Shown: one piece after another, positions 38,004 to 47,948 of the stretch | How the letters are laid out: the number at the start of each line of letters is the position of its first letter | Position numbering within the stretch: the first letter of the stretch is position 1 | Assembly: GCF_025264625.1 (NCBI RefSeq) | Contig: NZ_CP093313.1 | Location: 4,836,001-4,900,000 of the forward strand | Source: Occallatibacter riparius | Lineage (GTDB): Bacteria; Acidobacteriota; Terriglobia; Terriglobales; Acidobacteriaceae | Length of the DNA stretch: 64,000 nucleotides | Direction: 5' to 3' | The notes under the pieces: model-generated | What the model saw: the letters and a program-made list of their open reading frames with translations, nothing else | What the model was told of the DNA's origin: nothing | Databases searched by the model: none | Program-made: the position numbers and the translations under genes

Positions 38004-40310
38004 ATGAAATCTCTACCACTCGTCTGCTCATGCCTTGCGATTGCCGGCTGGCTGATGCTACCCGCCATCGGGCAGGAGTTGGGGCCGCCCCCAGCCTACA
38101 CTCCTCCTCCGGCAGGTAGTGCGCCTGCGGTCGACACTCCCGCACAGCAGGGACGCCTGAAGCTTCTGGAAGAGCACGCTCAACAGAAACAGCAGAGCGA
38201 CCGCGAAGCTCACAATAAGCTCGTCGATCCGGAGTACAACTTCCATTACGGCAAAAGGAACCCCTTCACTCCGGGCAATCTGCAGGTGCAGGGTGAAGGT
38301 TTCATCCAGCCGGGGGCGTTCCCAACCGCCGAGTATTGTGGCGCCTGCCACCAGGAGGCCTACAGCCAATGGCGGCAGGCATTGCACTCCAACTCGTTCC
38401 GAACTCCTTTCTATCGCACCAGCGTCAACCTGCTGCTACGCGACAAGACGCGCGGCATTAGCTTTGCTCGCCACTGCGATAGTTGCCATAATCCAATCGC
38501 TGTGGTCTCGGGCGCCTTAACCGAGAATCCGAAGGTCGATCGTACTCAGATGGATGGCGATGGCTTGACGTGCACCACATGCCATTCCGTGCTATCGCTC
38601 GATTCCACCAACGGTAACTCAAGCATTCAACTCGGAGTGCCTGCGGTCATAGTTGACGAGAAGGGCGATCGCATCCCGGGCGAGGTCCCATTCTCCGAGA
38701 TCCTTCGCCATCCCGAGCGGCATTCACAGGCCGTCATGCACGACTTCCTGCACAAACCCGAGTTCTGCGCTGCATGCCACAAAGCGAACCTCCCGGCTCC
38801 TCTCAATGATTACAAGTTCATCCGTGCTTTCACGGCCTATGACGAATGGCAGCAGTCGAAGTTCTCAAAGCGCAATCCCCTCACGTTCTATCAGGCGGAT
38901 TTCACTTCATGCCAGGGCTGTCATATGAAGCGTAATGCTGTGACGCATCCGGAATACGGAGCGAAAGACGGTACCTTTGCATCGCATCGCTGGCTCGCTG
39001 GCAATACTGCTGTGCCGTTCTACTACAACTTCGACGAGCAGTTGAAGAAGACAATCGAGTTCCTGCGCGCTGGCAATTATCTCAACGTCGATATCTTCGC
39101 CCTCAAAAAAGAAGGCAGCGATCAGATGATTGCGCCCTTGGGCAGCACCCACTACTCCCTCGCGCCGGGCGATACGGTCGAGGCATTCGTGGTGGTGCAA
39201 AACAAGAATATCGGGCACTCGCTCATCCCTGAAGTCCGCGATCTGTTCGAGGCATGGGTCGAATTCACAGTTAAAGATACGAACGGCAAAGAGCTCTATC
39301 ACAGCGGATTTCTCAAGCCAGATGGGATGCTTGATCCACGCGCACACAGCTTCACTAATCGTCCGGTGACGAACGAAGGTGACTTCGTGGACAACCACAA
39401 GGTGTGGACAATCCACTCAGTCGCCTATGACAACACCGTGCAGGCTGGCCGTTCCGTGTTGGTTCGTTATCAGTTCCATCTGCCCCCCGACATCACCGGA
39501 GTCGTGTCCGTGACTGCGAAAGTCAATTACCGGCACCTGCGTCAGAGTTACCTCAACAACATCTTCGGCAAGGGCGATCATCCGGCCTATCCTGTCGTCG
39601 AAATCGCTTCCCGCACGCGTATGCTCAAGATCGGTGAGAACAGTCCTCAGGCTCCGGATGAACACGACAATCCCGATTGGATGCGCTGGAACAATCTGGG
39701 CATTGCTCTCCTCGATCAGACTCAGTATGCAGAGTCGGTCGCGGCATTTACTGAGGTAATCAAACTGCGCTATGACTATGCCGACGCATACACCAATGTT
39801 GGGCTTACCGAGATCCTTTGGGAGAAGTACGACTCGGCGCGCACGGCCATCCACAAAGCGCTGACGCTCGATCCAAACAATGTCCGCGCTCATTACTATG
39901 ACGGGCTGTTGCAGCGCCGGGCGGGCAACACAGAGCAGGAGATCGCCGACTTCAAGAAAGTCGTCGAGGCGTATCCTGACTCGCGCGACGCGCGACGCGA
40001 GCTGGGAATCACCTATTACCAGCAGAACATGGACAAGGAGGCCGTCGAACAGTTCGAAGCGCTGCAGCGCATCGATCCCGACGATTTGGCCGCTCACTAT
40101 AACCTGTCGATTCTCTATCGCCGGGCGGGCCGCCGCAAGGAAGCTGCCGACCAGCAGGCCATGTTCGTAGATAAGAAGGTCGACCCTGGCGCCCCCACTT
40201 ACTCGCTGAACTATTTACGCGTGCATCCGGAGATTGCGACAGAAAGCATACCTTGGCATATGCACACGGACATGAATCAGAGCGGAGGCCAGACGAGCAA
40301 TGGACGCTAA
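38004..40310 (+). CDS. Pentaheme cytochrome c - TPR fusion protein
   Basis: 768 residues. A signal peptide (MKSLPLVCSCLAIAGWLMLPAIGQ) precedes five CXXCH haem-attachment motifs: CGACH (about 112-116), CDSCH (158-162), CTTCH (190-194), CAACH (255-259) and CQGCH (303-307), laid out like a cytochrome c554/c' domain. A beta-rich middle domain (about 340-545) follows, then five TPR-like helical repeats (about 565-725). It should sit in the periplasm or on the surface as an electron-transfer protein with a protein-binding tail. GGAGGACA lies upstream of ATG 38004. It overlaps the next gene by 11 bases. Confidence 0.92.
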   Translation: MKSLPLVCSCLAIAGWLMLPAIGQELGPPPAYTPPPAGSAPAVDTPAQQGRLKLLEEHAQQKQQSDREAHNKLVDPEYNFHYGKRNPFTPGNLQVQGEGFIQPGAFPTAEYCGACHQEAYSQWRQALHSNSFRTPFYRTSVNLLLRDKTRGISFARHCDSCHNPIAVVSGALTENPKVDRTQMDGDGLTCTTCHSVLSLDSTNGNSSIQLGVPAVIVDEKGDRIPGEVPFSEILRHPERHSQAVMHDFLHKPEFCAACHKANLPAPLNDYKFIRAFTAYDEWQQSKFSKRNPLTFYQADFTSCQGCHMKRNAVTHPEYGAKDGTFASHRWLAGNTAVPFYYNFDEQLKKTIEFLRAGNYLNVDIFALKKEGSDQMIAPLGSTHYSLAPGDTVEAFVVVQNKNIGHSLIPEVRDLFEAWVEFTVKDTNGKELYHSGFLKPDGMLDPRAHSFTNRPVTNEGDFVDNHKVWTIHSVAYDNTVQAGRSVLVRYQFHLPPDITGVVSVTAKVNYRHLRQSYLNNIFGKGDHPAYPVVEIASRTRMLKIGENSPQAPDEHDNPDWMRWNNLGIALLDQTQYAESVAAFTEVIKLRYDYADAYTNVGLTEILWEKYDSARTAIHKALTLDPNNVRAHYYDGLLQRRAGNTEQEIADFKKVVEAYPDSRDARRELGITYYQQNMDKEAVEQFEALQRIDPDDLAAHYNLSILYRRAGRRKEAADQQAMFVDKKVDPGAPTYSLNYLRVHPEIATESIPWHMHTDMNQSGGQTSNGR

Positions 40311-40809
40311 GGTGCTGAATCTCGCGCGATGCATCGCACTGCTTGCCATAATTCTGGGATTCTCCACGATGGCACGCGCTGCAAACAACTGTCCCTGGCT
40401 CAATGAGGCGACGGCTTCCGGCATCCTTGGGGGCGATGCGACAGGCCTTTACGAGCCGGCAGAAGCGGGCAAGCCAGCTACCTGCACATTCGCTCAAACG
40501 GAGAGCGGCATTACACGCCAGCTCGTCATCGCGGTCGAGATCGTCGCGAAGCCGCATGATCGTCTGGTAGAGCTGATGCACAACTGTGGCCCCATGTCAC
40601 AACCGGTGCCGTCCATCGGCAACGAAGCATTGCGCTGTGCGGCAGCAGATGGCAAGGCGCACGGAGAGCGTGTGATCGGCCGTGTGCGCGATCAAATCTT
40701 CACTATTTCCATCACGACCACTGCGGAACGGGATTCCGTCCTTGCTCCACATGAACTTGCCATGCGTTCGCTGACCGCAGCCGAGGAAGTGTCGGGAAAC
40801 CTCTTCTGA
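40300..40809 (+). CDS. Small secreted cysteine-containing protein
   Basis: 169 residues with a signal peptide (ILARCIALLAIILGFSTMARAAN-like N-terminus). The mature part has four cysteines (NNCPWL, ATCTF, HNCGP, LRCAA) and a repeated Gly/Thr strand pattern. No CXXCH or other cofactor motif. ATG 40300 has GGAGG about 11 bases upstream and the gene starts inside the end of the cytochrome gene, so it is co-translated with it. I recognise no family. The position between two TPR proteins suggests a partner of the redox module. Confidence 0.75.
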   Translation: MDAKVLNLARCIALLAIILGFSTMARAANNCPWLNEATASGILGGDATGLYEPAEAGKPATCTFAQTESGITRQLVIAVEIVAKPHDRLVELMHNCGPMSQPVPSIGNEALRCAAADGKAHGERVIGRVRDQIFTISITTTAERDSVLAPHELAMRSLTAAEEVSGNLF

Positions 40810-40831
40810 TTCGGCGATGGGCCCGGGGAAA

Positions 40832-42364
40832 ATGACACGAATCACGCAAATCGCAGCTCTGAGTCTCATCCTGTTCCTGTGCTTACGTGGAGCATCTGGT
40901 CAGGAGGATGACTCAGAGTCCGTCATGCGCAGCCACTATGATGCTGCGTACCGATTGCAGTCGGCCGGCAGGTTCGATCAAGCGGACCGTGAATATACTG
41001 CCTTTCTCGTGGCTACGCTGTGCCGGCTCGCCAATGGATTTGCGAATACCGGCAACTATGCGAAAGCCAAGCTCACATATGAGGAAGCTTTGCGGCTGGA
41101 ACCTGGCAAAGCCCGGCTTGTTCGCGACTTCGCCGCCGCGGCACTGAATGCTAAAGACACGGACACAACAGAGCGGTTGCTCTCTTCGGCACTCTCTTCT
41201 ACTGATGCCATGAGCCCTGCTCAGCAGGCTGAGGTGCACGTATTGCGCGGCAAATTGCAACTGGCGACCAAAGGGCGTCAAGCGGACTTGAACGAATTTC
41301 GATCTGCCGTTGAGCTTGAGGCGAGTTGCGAAAACATTTACGAACTGGCCACTGCCGAGCTTGCTGTGGCCGGCCCCGCTGCCGCGGAACGCGACTACAC
41401 CCATTACCGGGCGCGATGCGGAAATACCCCCGCCGTCCGGATCAAGATTGGCCGCGCCTATGCGATCAACGGCGCTCCCGACCGCGCCCTCGTTGAGTTT
41501 CGTGCCGCCGCGGTTCTGGATACCCATCATCCCGGCGTTCACTATTGCATTGGCGCCGCTCTGCTGCAAGCTTCGAAATCCAACTTCGACGCTGCGGAAG
41601 CTGAATTGCGAAAGGAGCTATTGCTCCACCCAAATGATCGTCTCAGCCACGCCCAACTCGGGCATAGTGCGATCTTGCGGCACAACAACGCAGAAGCTGA
41701 GCGGGACTATCGCCGCGCGGTCGCTCTTAATCCACGGGAAGCGTCGAACTTTATTGAACTGGGTCAGCTTCTGGCCACATCCAATCGAGGTCCCGAGGCC
41801 GAGCCGCTACTGCGGAAAGCTATCGAATTAACACCCGACCCATCGCGAAACAACTATGACATCGAGCGGGCACATTTCCAACTTGGCCGCGTGCTCATGA
41901 AGGAAGGGCATCAGGAGGAGGCGCAACGGGAGCTCGCCATTGCCGCTGACCTGCTGAATCGAAGCCGCCATCAAGCTGAAGCCGATCTCAACGGCGACTC
42001 GTCCTCCGCTGCCAACCCCCTGGCTGTTACGCGCGTACCCACGGAGCAGGAGAAGTCTCAAGTCGAAGCTTACGTTCGCGGGATCGCGCCCTTGCTTGCA
42101 TCGGCATACAACAATCTCGGCGTGCACATGGCCAACGCCGGCAGCCTTTCGCTCGCGGCCTCAGACTTTGCAGCGGCGGCGCGATGGAATCCCACGCTCT
42201 CAGGCGTTGATGCGAACTGGGGCAGGGCGGCGTATCTGGCCGGCGAATTCGCCGAAGCAGTCGCGCCACTTGAGCGAGCAGTGCGAGCGCATCCGGGCGA
42301 ATCGGAATTGAGCAGCATGCTCGAACTGTCCCGCCAGCGCGCATCCCCCACGAACCGGCCGTAA
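40832..42364 (+). CDS. Secreted TPR protein
   Basis: About 510 residues. A signal peptide (ITQIAALSLILFLCLRGASGQ) precedes tandem tetratricopeptide-type helix pairs over most of the length: e.g. AYRLQSAGRFDQADREY, ANTGNYAKAKLTYEEALRLEPG, GAPDRALVEFRAA, ALNPREASNFIELGQLLAT, AYNNLGVHMANAGSLSLAASDFAAAARWNP. No enzyme motif. The start is ATG 40832, preceded by GGGGAAA; ATG 40817 adds five residues. It follows the small Cys protein by 22 bases on the same strand and ends about 300 bases before the receptor gene. Confidence 0.85.
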   Translation: MTRITQIAALSLILFLCLRGASGQEDDSESVMRSHYDAAYRLQSAGRFDQADREYTAFLVATLCRLANGFANTGNYAKAKLTYEEALRLEPGKARLVRDFAAAALNAKDTDTTERLLSSALSSTDAMSPAQQAEVHVLRGKLQLATKGRQADLNEFRSAVELEASCENIYELATAELAVAGPAAAERDYTHYRARCGNTPAVRIKIGRAYAINGAPDRALVEFRAAAVLDTHHPGVHYCIGAALLQASKSNFDAAEAELRKELLLHPNDRLSHAQLGHSAILRHNNAEAERDYRRAVALNPREASNFIELGQLLATSNRGPEAEPLLRKAIELTPDPSRNNYDIERAHFQLGRVLMKEGHQEEAQRELAIAADLLNRSRHQAEADLNGDSSSAANPLAVTRVPTEQEKSQVEAYVRGIAPLLASAYNNLGVHMANAGSLSLAASDFAAAARWNPTLSGVDANWGRAAYLAGEFAEAVAPLERAVRAHPGESELSSMLELSRQRASPTNRP

Positions 42365-42375
42365 TAAGCCACCAA

Positions 42376-42393
42376 GAGTGATCTAAATCACTC
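42376..42393 (+). other. Hairpin downstream of the TPR gene
   Basis: GAGTGAT-CTAA-ATCACTC, 12 bases after the stop. The T-tract that an intrinsic terminator needs is lacking, so it could be an mRNA end-stabilising or attenuating element ahead of the receptor gene. The rest of the gap to 42658 shows nothing else. Confidence 0.4.
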
Positions 42394-42658
42394 ATCCGCT
42401 AATACATACGATCTAGTCAAAGACACGCCGAAGGGGCGATGCGGGCTCAGACCAAGCCTCATATCCTTTCTTTGTCCATTCCCCGACAGACATCTTATGG
42501 AGTCCCCGTTACGACAGGCGTGCTGTCTCGGCTTATCGCGAACGGCGGACTTGCGATGTAGATGAGTCGGGGACCATCGGAAGAAGGGAAATGCTCGTGA
42601 TTCAGAAGATCCGGCAGTTCCAGTTTGCCAGCTTTGATTGTCTTTATGAGGCCAATTC

Positions 42659-45600
42659 ATGAAACGCACCGTTCTCTTCATCTGTGTGGCGATCTATCTC
42701 ACGCTGCTGCCCAACACAGCGCAGGGTCAAAGCGCCACCGCCTCTCTGCGTGGCGTTGTCATGGATGCGACCAGGGCTGTAGTGCCGGGCGCCGAAGTCA
42801 CCCTCTCGTCGACTGATACGGCTCTCCAGCGAATAGTGCGCACTGACAGCAACGGCGAATTTTCGTTTCAGGAACTCTTCGTCGGTGATTATCGCGTCGA
42901 AGTGCGATCTCAGGGCTTCGCGACCTGGGTTAATTCACGCATACACCTCGATGTTGGAAACCAGTCACAGATCGTCGTGCAGCTTGTCGCGTCCGCCGGC
43001 CAGGAGACGGTTGAGGTGAATGCCGAAGGCGCGGGACTTGAAACTCATGAAATGGCGCAAGGCGCTGTAGTCAGCGAACGGGAGATTGCCAACCTGCCGT
43101 TGAATGGGCGCAGTTTCGCTCAGCTCGGAATTCTGCAGCCGGGAGTGCGTCCGACCTCGGCGAGTCTGATGGTCATGGGCACGTTTCGCCGGAATGGGCA
43201 GAACTATGAAGTGAACGGTCAGCGTCCCGAGTCCAACACCTTCCTGGTGGATGGCATGCGCAACATCAACCGCATGGACGGTGGATATGCCTATCGTCCG
43301 CCTGCCGACTCGATTGCTGAGTTCCGCATTCTCACCACCACCGCACCGGCTGAGTTCGGCGGAACGAATGGCGGCATTACGACGATCGTCACGCGTTCAG
43401 GCACCAACAAATTTCACGGCACGGTGTACGAGTTCTTACGCAACGACGTGCTGAATGCGAATAACTATTTCGCGCCGAAAAAGGAAGCGGTCAGGCAAAA
43501 CCAGTTCGGCGGCACCATCGGCGGCCCACTGGTCCAAAACCACGCTTACTTCTTCACGTATTACGAGGGCCTGCGCAACACGCAGGACATCACGCACGGG
43601 GTGATCGTGCCCACAATGGCGGAACGCAAAGGGGACTTTTCAGCGGACGCGCCCATCCTTCTGAATGGCTCGCTCAAGCCCTTCGGCAATGATCTTTCTG
43701 GTCAGATCAGCCCGATAACGGCTCGATATCTCGCAATGTTTCCAGTGCCGAATTCAGCGCAGGATCCCCATCTGGCGCAATCCACAAATCCGAGTGATTA
43801 CAACAGCGATCAGGGCGGCATAAAGGCTGACTGGCTGCCGCGAAACGCAGATGTGCTCAGCGCGCGCTACAGCTACTCCACCATGGAACTCATCAGCCCC
43901 TATTCGGAGTTGGGCGCGGATTCGCCGGGCTTTCCGGTCGGCTACTACACCAATACTCATCTGGGCGGCCTTACGGAGACGCATACCTTCTCGGCGAACA
44001 CCGTGCTGACTGCCAATGCCAGCTTTTTTCAGAACCACATCGTTCTCGACAAGAGGCTCTCCGGCTACTCGCCGCAAGCCTTCGGATTTGGTTACACGTC
44101 CACATGGCCCTCGGCCACCGGAGCGCCCTTGATCATGACGCAGGGCTACTCCAACGTCGGCGATCCAATCATCAATCCGCGCGATACCATTCAGAACGAC
44201 TACGCTTACATGGCTAATCTCGCTCACACGCAGGGCAAGCATGTCATGAGTTTCGGCGCTCAGTTTCGCAGGACGCAGCTCAACGGATACCAATCGAACT
44301 TCGCTTCGGGCACTTTTTCCTTTACCGTTCAGGGCTACACCAACAACGCCCTGGCAAACTTCTTGCTTGGCCATCCGGACATATTCACCCAGGCCGGCGG
44401 CGACTTCACGCGCGCCCTGCGTGGGTGGGAGTTAGGCTCCTACGCCCAGGACGAGTACCGTATTAGCCCGAAGCTTACCCTGAATTACGGCGTACGCTAT
44501 GAAATCACCACGCCTTTCAACGACATTCATAACCGGTTGATGGCATTCGCTCCGGGCAAGCAATCTTCGGTCTATCCGCAGGCGCCAACGGGGCTACTGT
44601 TCCCAGGCGATTCTGGGATTCCCAACACCATTGCTCCCATCTTCAAAGGCGATTTCGCGCCGCGGGTCGGCTTCGCATGGGACCCACGCGGGAACGGCCG
44701 CACCGTGATCCGTTCAGCTTATGGCATCTTCTACGACTGCCTGTTGAACGGCGTCGGCATGCCGATGCGTGCAGCCAGCAACGCACTGCCTCAGACAGTG
44801 GTTCGCACTCTTACCGGATACACAAAAATCAACTATGCCAACCCCCTCGGCGCGGTATCCGACCCGTTCGCACCCGGGCAAATCGCTCTGCCCGCGTCGA
44901 CGTTCACCATCGATCGCAACCTCCTGCCGCCCTATACCCAGGACTGGAACCTGACTGTGGACCAGACGCTCGGGAATCAAGTGCTGTCGATCGGATACAT
45001 CGGCGCAAAGGGAACTCGCCTGCCGCGCCTTGTGGAAGCCAATCCCGCGATCTATGAACCGGGGGCAACATTTGCCAACTCGCCTCGGCGGCGGCTCTAC
45101 TCCGGCTGCACGCTAACAAGCGGCACCTGCACGTTGGGCACGGCCGGGCTGGTGGAAGGAAATGCCAATTCAACTTTTCACTCAGCACAGGCTTCCATCA
45201 CGCGCCGCGGCGCCAAGGACCTGAACTACACGTTCTCCTACACCTTCTCAAAGGACCTCGACTATATCTCGAGTCTCCACATGTCCGGTCCCGCCCCATG
45301 GCTTGTTCTGGGAGAACTTGATATCGCTCAGAACAACCAGAACCTGAAAGCAGAACACGGGCGCTCGCTGTTCGATGCCCGCCACCGCATCGCCGCCAGC
45401 CTGACCTATGCCGTCCCGTTTGCGCGTAGTCTTACGGGACCGTCTCGCATTCTGCTGGATGGCTGGCAATTCAACGCTCTGCTGGCGGCGAACACCAGCA
45501 CGCCTTTCACCGTCTACGATTCGGCGAATGTCTCTCTGCAGGCGCCGCATCCGGGAGTGTCAGGCATGTTCGGAGACCGGCCGAATGTAACCGGCAACCC

Positions 45601-45928
45601 GAACAAGAGAGCCCCCCACAAGATTTCCGAATGGGTATCCCGTTCCGCATTCCAGCGGCTCGATCCGGTCGCAAACGCTGGTCAATTCGGTAACCTAGGG
45701 CGAAACAGCGTGAATGGCCCGGCGTTCGGCAGTCTGGATGCTTCGCTCGACAAGAGCTTCATGCTAGGCGAGACCGCAAAGGTTCAGTTGCGTGTCGAGG
45801 CGTTCAATGTAACGAACCATCTGAACCTCATATCGCCGGTGTTCGATCTCAACTCGCCTGTCTTCGGTGAAGTCACCGAAGCGCAGGCCCCGCGAGTCAT
45901 TCAGCTTGCTCTGAAATTTCAGTGGTGA
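42659..45928 (+). CDS. Oar-like TonB-dependent receptor with N-terminal carboxypeptidase-regulatory domain
   Basis: 1089 residues. Signal peptide (MKRTVLFICVAIYLTLLPNTAQGQ), then a carboxypeptidase-regulatory-like beta-sandwich (SATASLRGVVMDATRAVVPGAEVTLSST, about residues 27-110). Next comes the plug domain (EIANLPLNGRSFAQLGILQPGVRP, VDGMRN, IAEFRILTTTAPAEFGG), and a long beta-barrel ending VIQLALKFQW with a terminal aromatic residue, as in outer-membrane proteins. It is the outer-membrane component of the CRTAC1/cytochrome cluster. Such receptors import or secrete large polymers; the cargo is unknown. ATG 42659 is set by the signal peptide. Confidence 0.95.
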   Translation: MKRTVLFICVAIYLTLLPNTAQGQSATASLRGVVMDATRAVVPGAEVTLSSTDTALQRIVRTDSNGEFSFQELFVGDYRVEVRSQGFATWVNSRIHLDVGNQSQIVVQLVASAGQETVEVNAEGAGLETHEMAQGAVVSEREIANLPLNGRSFAQLGILQPGVRPTSASLMVMGTFRRNGQNYEVNGQRPESNTFLVDGMRNINRMDGGYAYRPPADSIAEFRILTTTAPAEFGGTNGGITTIVTRSGTNKFHGTVYEFLRNDVLNANNYFAPKKEAVRQNQFGGTIGGPLVQNHAYFFTYYEGLRNTQDITHGVIVPTMAERKGDFSADAPILLNGSLKPFGNDLSGQISPITARYLAMFPVPNSAQDPHLAQSTNPSDYNSDQGGIKADWLPRNADVLSARYSYSTMELISPYSELGADSPGFPVGYYTNTHLGGLTETHTFSANTVLTANASFFQNHIVLDKRLSGYSPQAFGFGYTSTWPSATGAPLIMTQGYSNVGDPIINPRDTIQNDYAYMANLAHTQGKHVMSFGAQFRRTQLNGYQSNFASGTFSFTVQGYTNNALANFLLGHPDIFTQAGGDFTRALRGWELGSYAQDEYRISPKLTLNYGVRYEITTPFNDIHNRLMAFAPGKQSSVYPQAPTGLLFPGDSGIPNTIAPIFKGDFAPRVGFAWDPRGNGRTVIRSAYGIFYDCLLNGVGMPMRAASNALPQTVVRTLTGYTKINYANPLGAVSDPFAPGQIALPASTFTIDRNLLPPYTQDWNLTVDQTLGNQVLSIGYIGAKGTRLPRLVEANPAIYEPGATFANSPRRRLYSGCTLTSGTCTLGTAGLVEGNANSTFHSAQASITRRGAKDLNYTFSYTFSKDLDYISSLHMSGPAPWLVLGELDIAQNNQNLKAEHGRSLFDARHRIAASLTYAVPFARSLTGPSRILLDGWQFNALLAANTSTPFTVYDSANVSLQAPHPGVSGMFGDRPNVTGNPNKRAPHKISEWVSRSAFQRLDPVANAGQFGNLGRNSVNGPAFGSLDASLDKSFMLGETAKVQLRVEAFNVTNHLNLISPVFDLNSPVFGEVTEAQAPRVIQLALKFQW

Positions 45929-46019
45929 GCTCGTGTTCACTGCGCCAGCGCATGATTCAGGTCGTCGATGAACGTGATTTCATTCTGCTCAGATCGCTCG
46001 AACACGAAAAGCGCCACGC

Positions 46020-47132
46020 TCACTGCGGCCTTACCGTTTGGAACCGCGCCACCGAATAGCCCATCGCAGATCCTAGGAATACATCGGAAGGGAAGTGCGC
46101 CAGCGTAGTAATCCGCGATGCCGCGATCGTCGAGGCAAGCGCATACGCCAGAACCGGAACCCACTTGTGATTGCGGTAGCGATACGCAACCACCGTGGCG
46201 ACTGAGAACGCAGCCGTTGCATGTCCTGATGGGAAACTCGATCCCTTCAGCGGCGACTTTCCGCCATTGAAAAACGTCCCCGTGAATGGTTCACCGTAAG
46301 GCACGTCCGACGGCCTCTCGCGGCGGGTAATGGCCTTGATAAGCAGATTGGGAATCACGCTGTCCCCGTAGGCCAGTGCACCCATCAAGCCAGTGCTGAT
46401 CTGGTAGTTGTCATGCCGCGCATAGCCGGCCGCCAGCAGCCCCGCCGGGAGCGCCACGACCATGCCCGTCGTGATCATCGGATCGAAGCCGTCGTTGATC
46501 TTGTCGATATTCTTCTGGTGGTCGCGGAAGTAAGGCATGATGTGCGGATCGGCGTAGATCAGCCCCGCAGTCACGCCCGCCACCGCCAGCACCGGAACCC
46601 AGTGGTGCCCCGTCGCCAGCTTGCCAGGGAAAGTAAACCAGATGTCTTTCTGGTCATGCAGGAAGTCGCGCGGCAGAGTCTTCCACGTAACCATGCGCGC
46701 GTTCGCCCGTTCGGGGTGATACTTATGCCCGGTGGCTCCGGGGCCCGCCGGCTCTGGCGCATCGGGTAGCCCCGGCGCATCAGGCAGACCGTCGACGTTC
46801 AGATCAATCGCCAGCATCTCCGCGGACGAACTCGTCCCGCCATCGCGTCGGCCGCTCATGGCGACCGGCTGGAGTGTATAGCCCGCTCCGCGTGTTTCCC
46901 AGTTCTCCAGCAGATGGAAACGAGGCGTAGTCGAGCCGCCCCATATGTCCCGCTCCTGAACCCCCGGACGGGATCGATCCGGGCGGAAGACGCCATCGTC
47001 CAGCAGCGCCGCGGACGCGGTGAAATGCGGTTCCGGAAGACTGCTCACCTGAGCTGAGCCGGCCGCTGAAACGCCCCAAAACGGGGCACAGGAAATCAAA
47101 GCAAACAGGGGAGACCAACCACCGAGTTTCAT
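46020..47132 (-). CDS. Secreted PAP2-family phosphatase
   Basis: About 370 residues with a signal peptide (GGWSPLFALISCAPFWGVSA). A long Pro/Gly-rich linker comes first. The C-terminal third carries the three PAP2 motifs: KAITRRERP, SFPSGHA and SRITTLAHFPSD, which form the active site with its catalytic His. Four hydrophobic helices surround them (HHWVPVLAVAGVTAGLIYA; TTGMVVALPAGLLAAGYA; HKWVPVLAYALASTIAA). Members dephosphorylate lipid phosphates such as undecaprenyl or phosphatidylglycerol phosphate at the membrane. ATG 47132 gives a good signal peptide; the frame is open to 47207. It is convergent with the receptor gene. Confidence 0.92.
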   Translation of the reverse strand: MKLGGWSPLFALISCAPFWGVSAAGSAQVSSLPEPHFTASAALLDDGVFRPDRSRPGVQERDIWGGSTTPRFHLLENWETRGAGYTLQPVAMSGRRDGGTSSSAEMLAIDLNVDGLPDAPGLPDAPEPAGPGATGHKYHPERANARMVTWKTLPRDFLHDQKDIWFTFPGKLATGHHWVPVLAVAGVTAGLIYADPHIMPYFRDHQKNIDKINDGFDPMITTGMVVALPAGLLAAGYARHDNYQISTGLMGALAYGDSVIPNLLIKAITRRERPSDVPYGEPFTGTFFNGGKSPLKGSSFPSGHATAAFSVATVVAYRYRNHKWVPVLAYALASTIAASRITTLAHFPSDVFLGSAMGYSVARFQTVRPQ

Positions 47133-47332
47133 CAACGGGATTGGATGCGAGTTGCAGAATCCGCGGCAGTTCGACTTTTCAAAAAGCACCGAAAGGGGAC
47201 GATGCATGCGACAGAGCCCGAAGCGAAGACGGGGCCGATCTCACCTTGCCGCTTCGCAACAATTGCCGCTTTTTCTTCGCCCTTTAACGCATTTCTGTTT
47301 TATCCTTGCTTCCGCACCCGGAGGTAGCATTA

Positions 47333-47857
<525 letters not shown>

Positions 47858-47948
47858 GAACCAGCCCCTCAGCTTCAGCCGTCAGCTCAAGGCAATCAAC
47901 ACAGCCAGGCTGGCGGCTGACGCCTCTCGGACCGTCTACTCTGATTGC

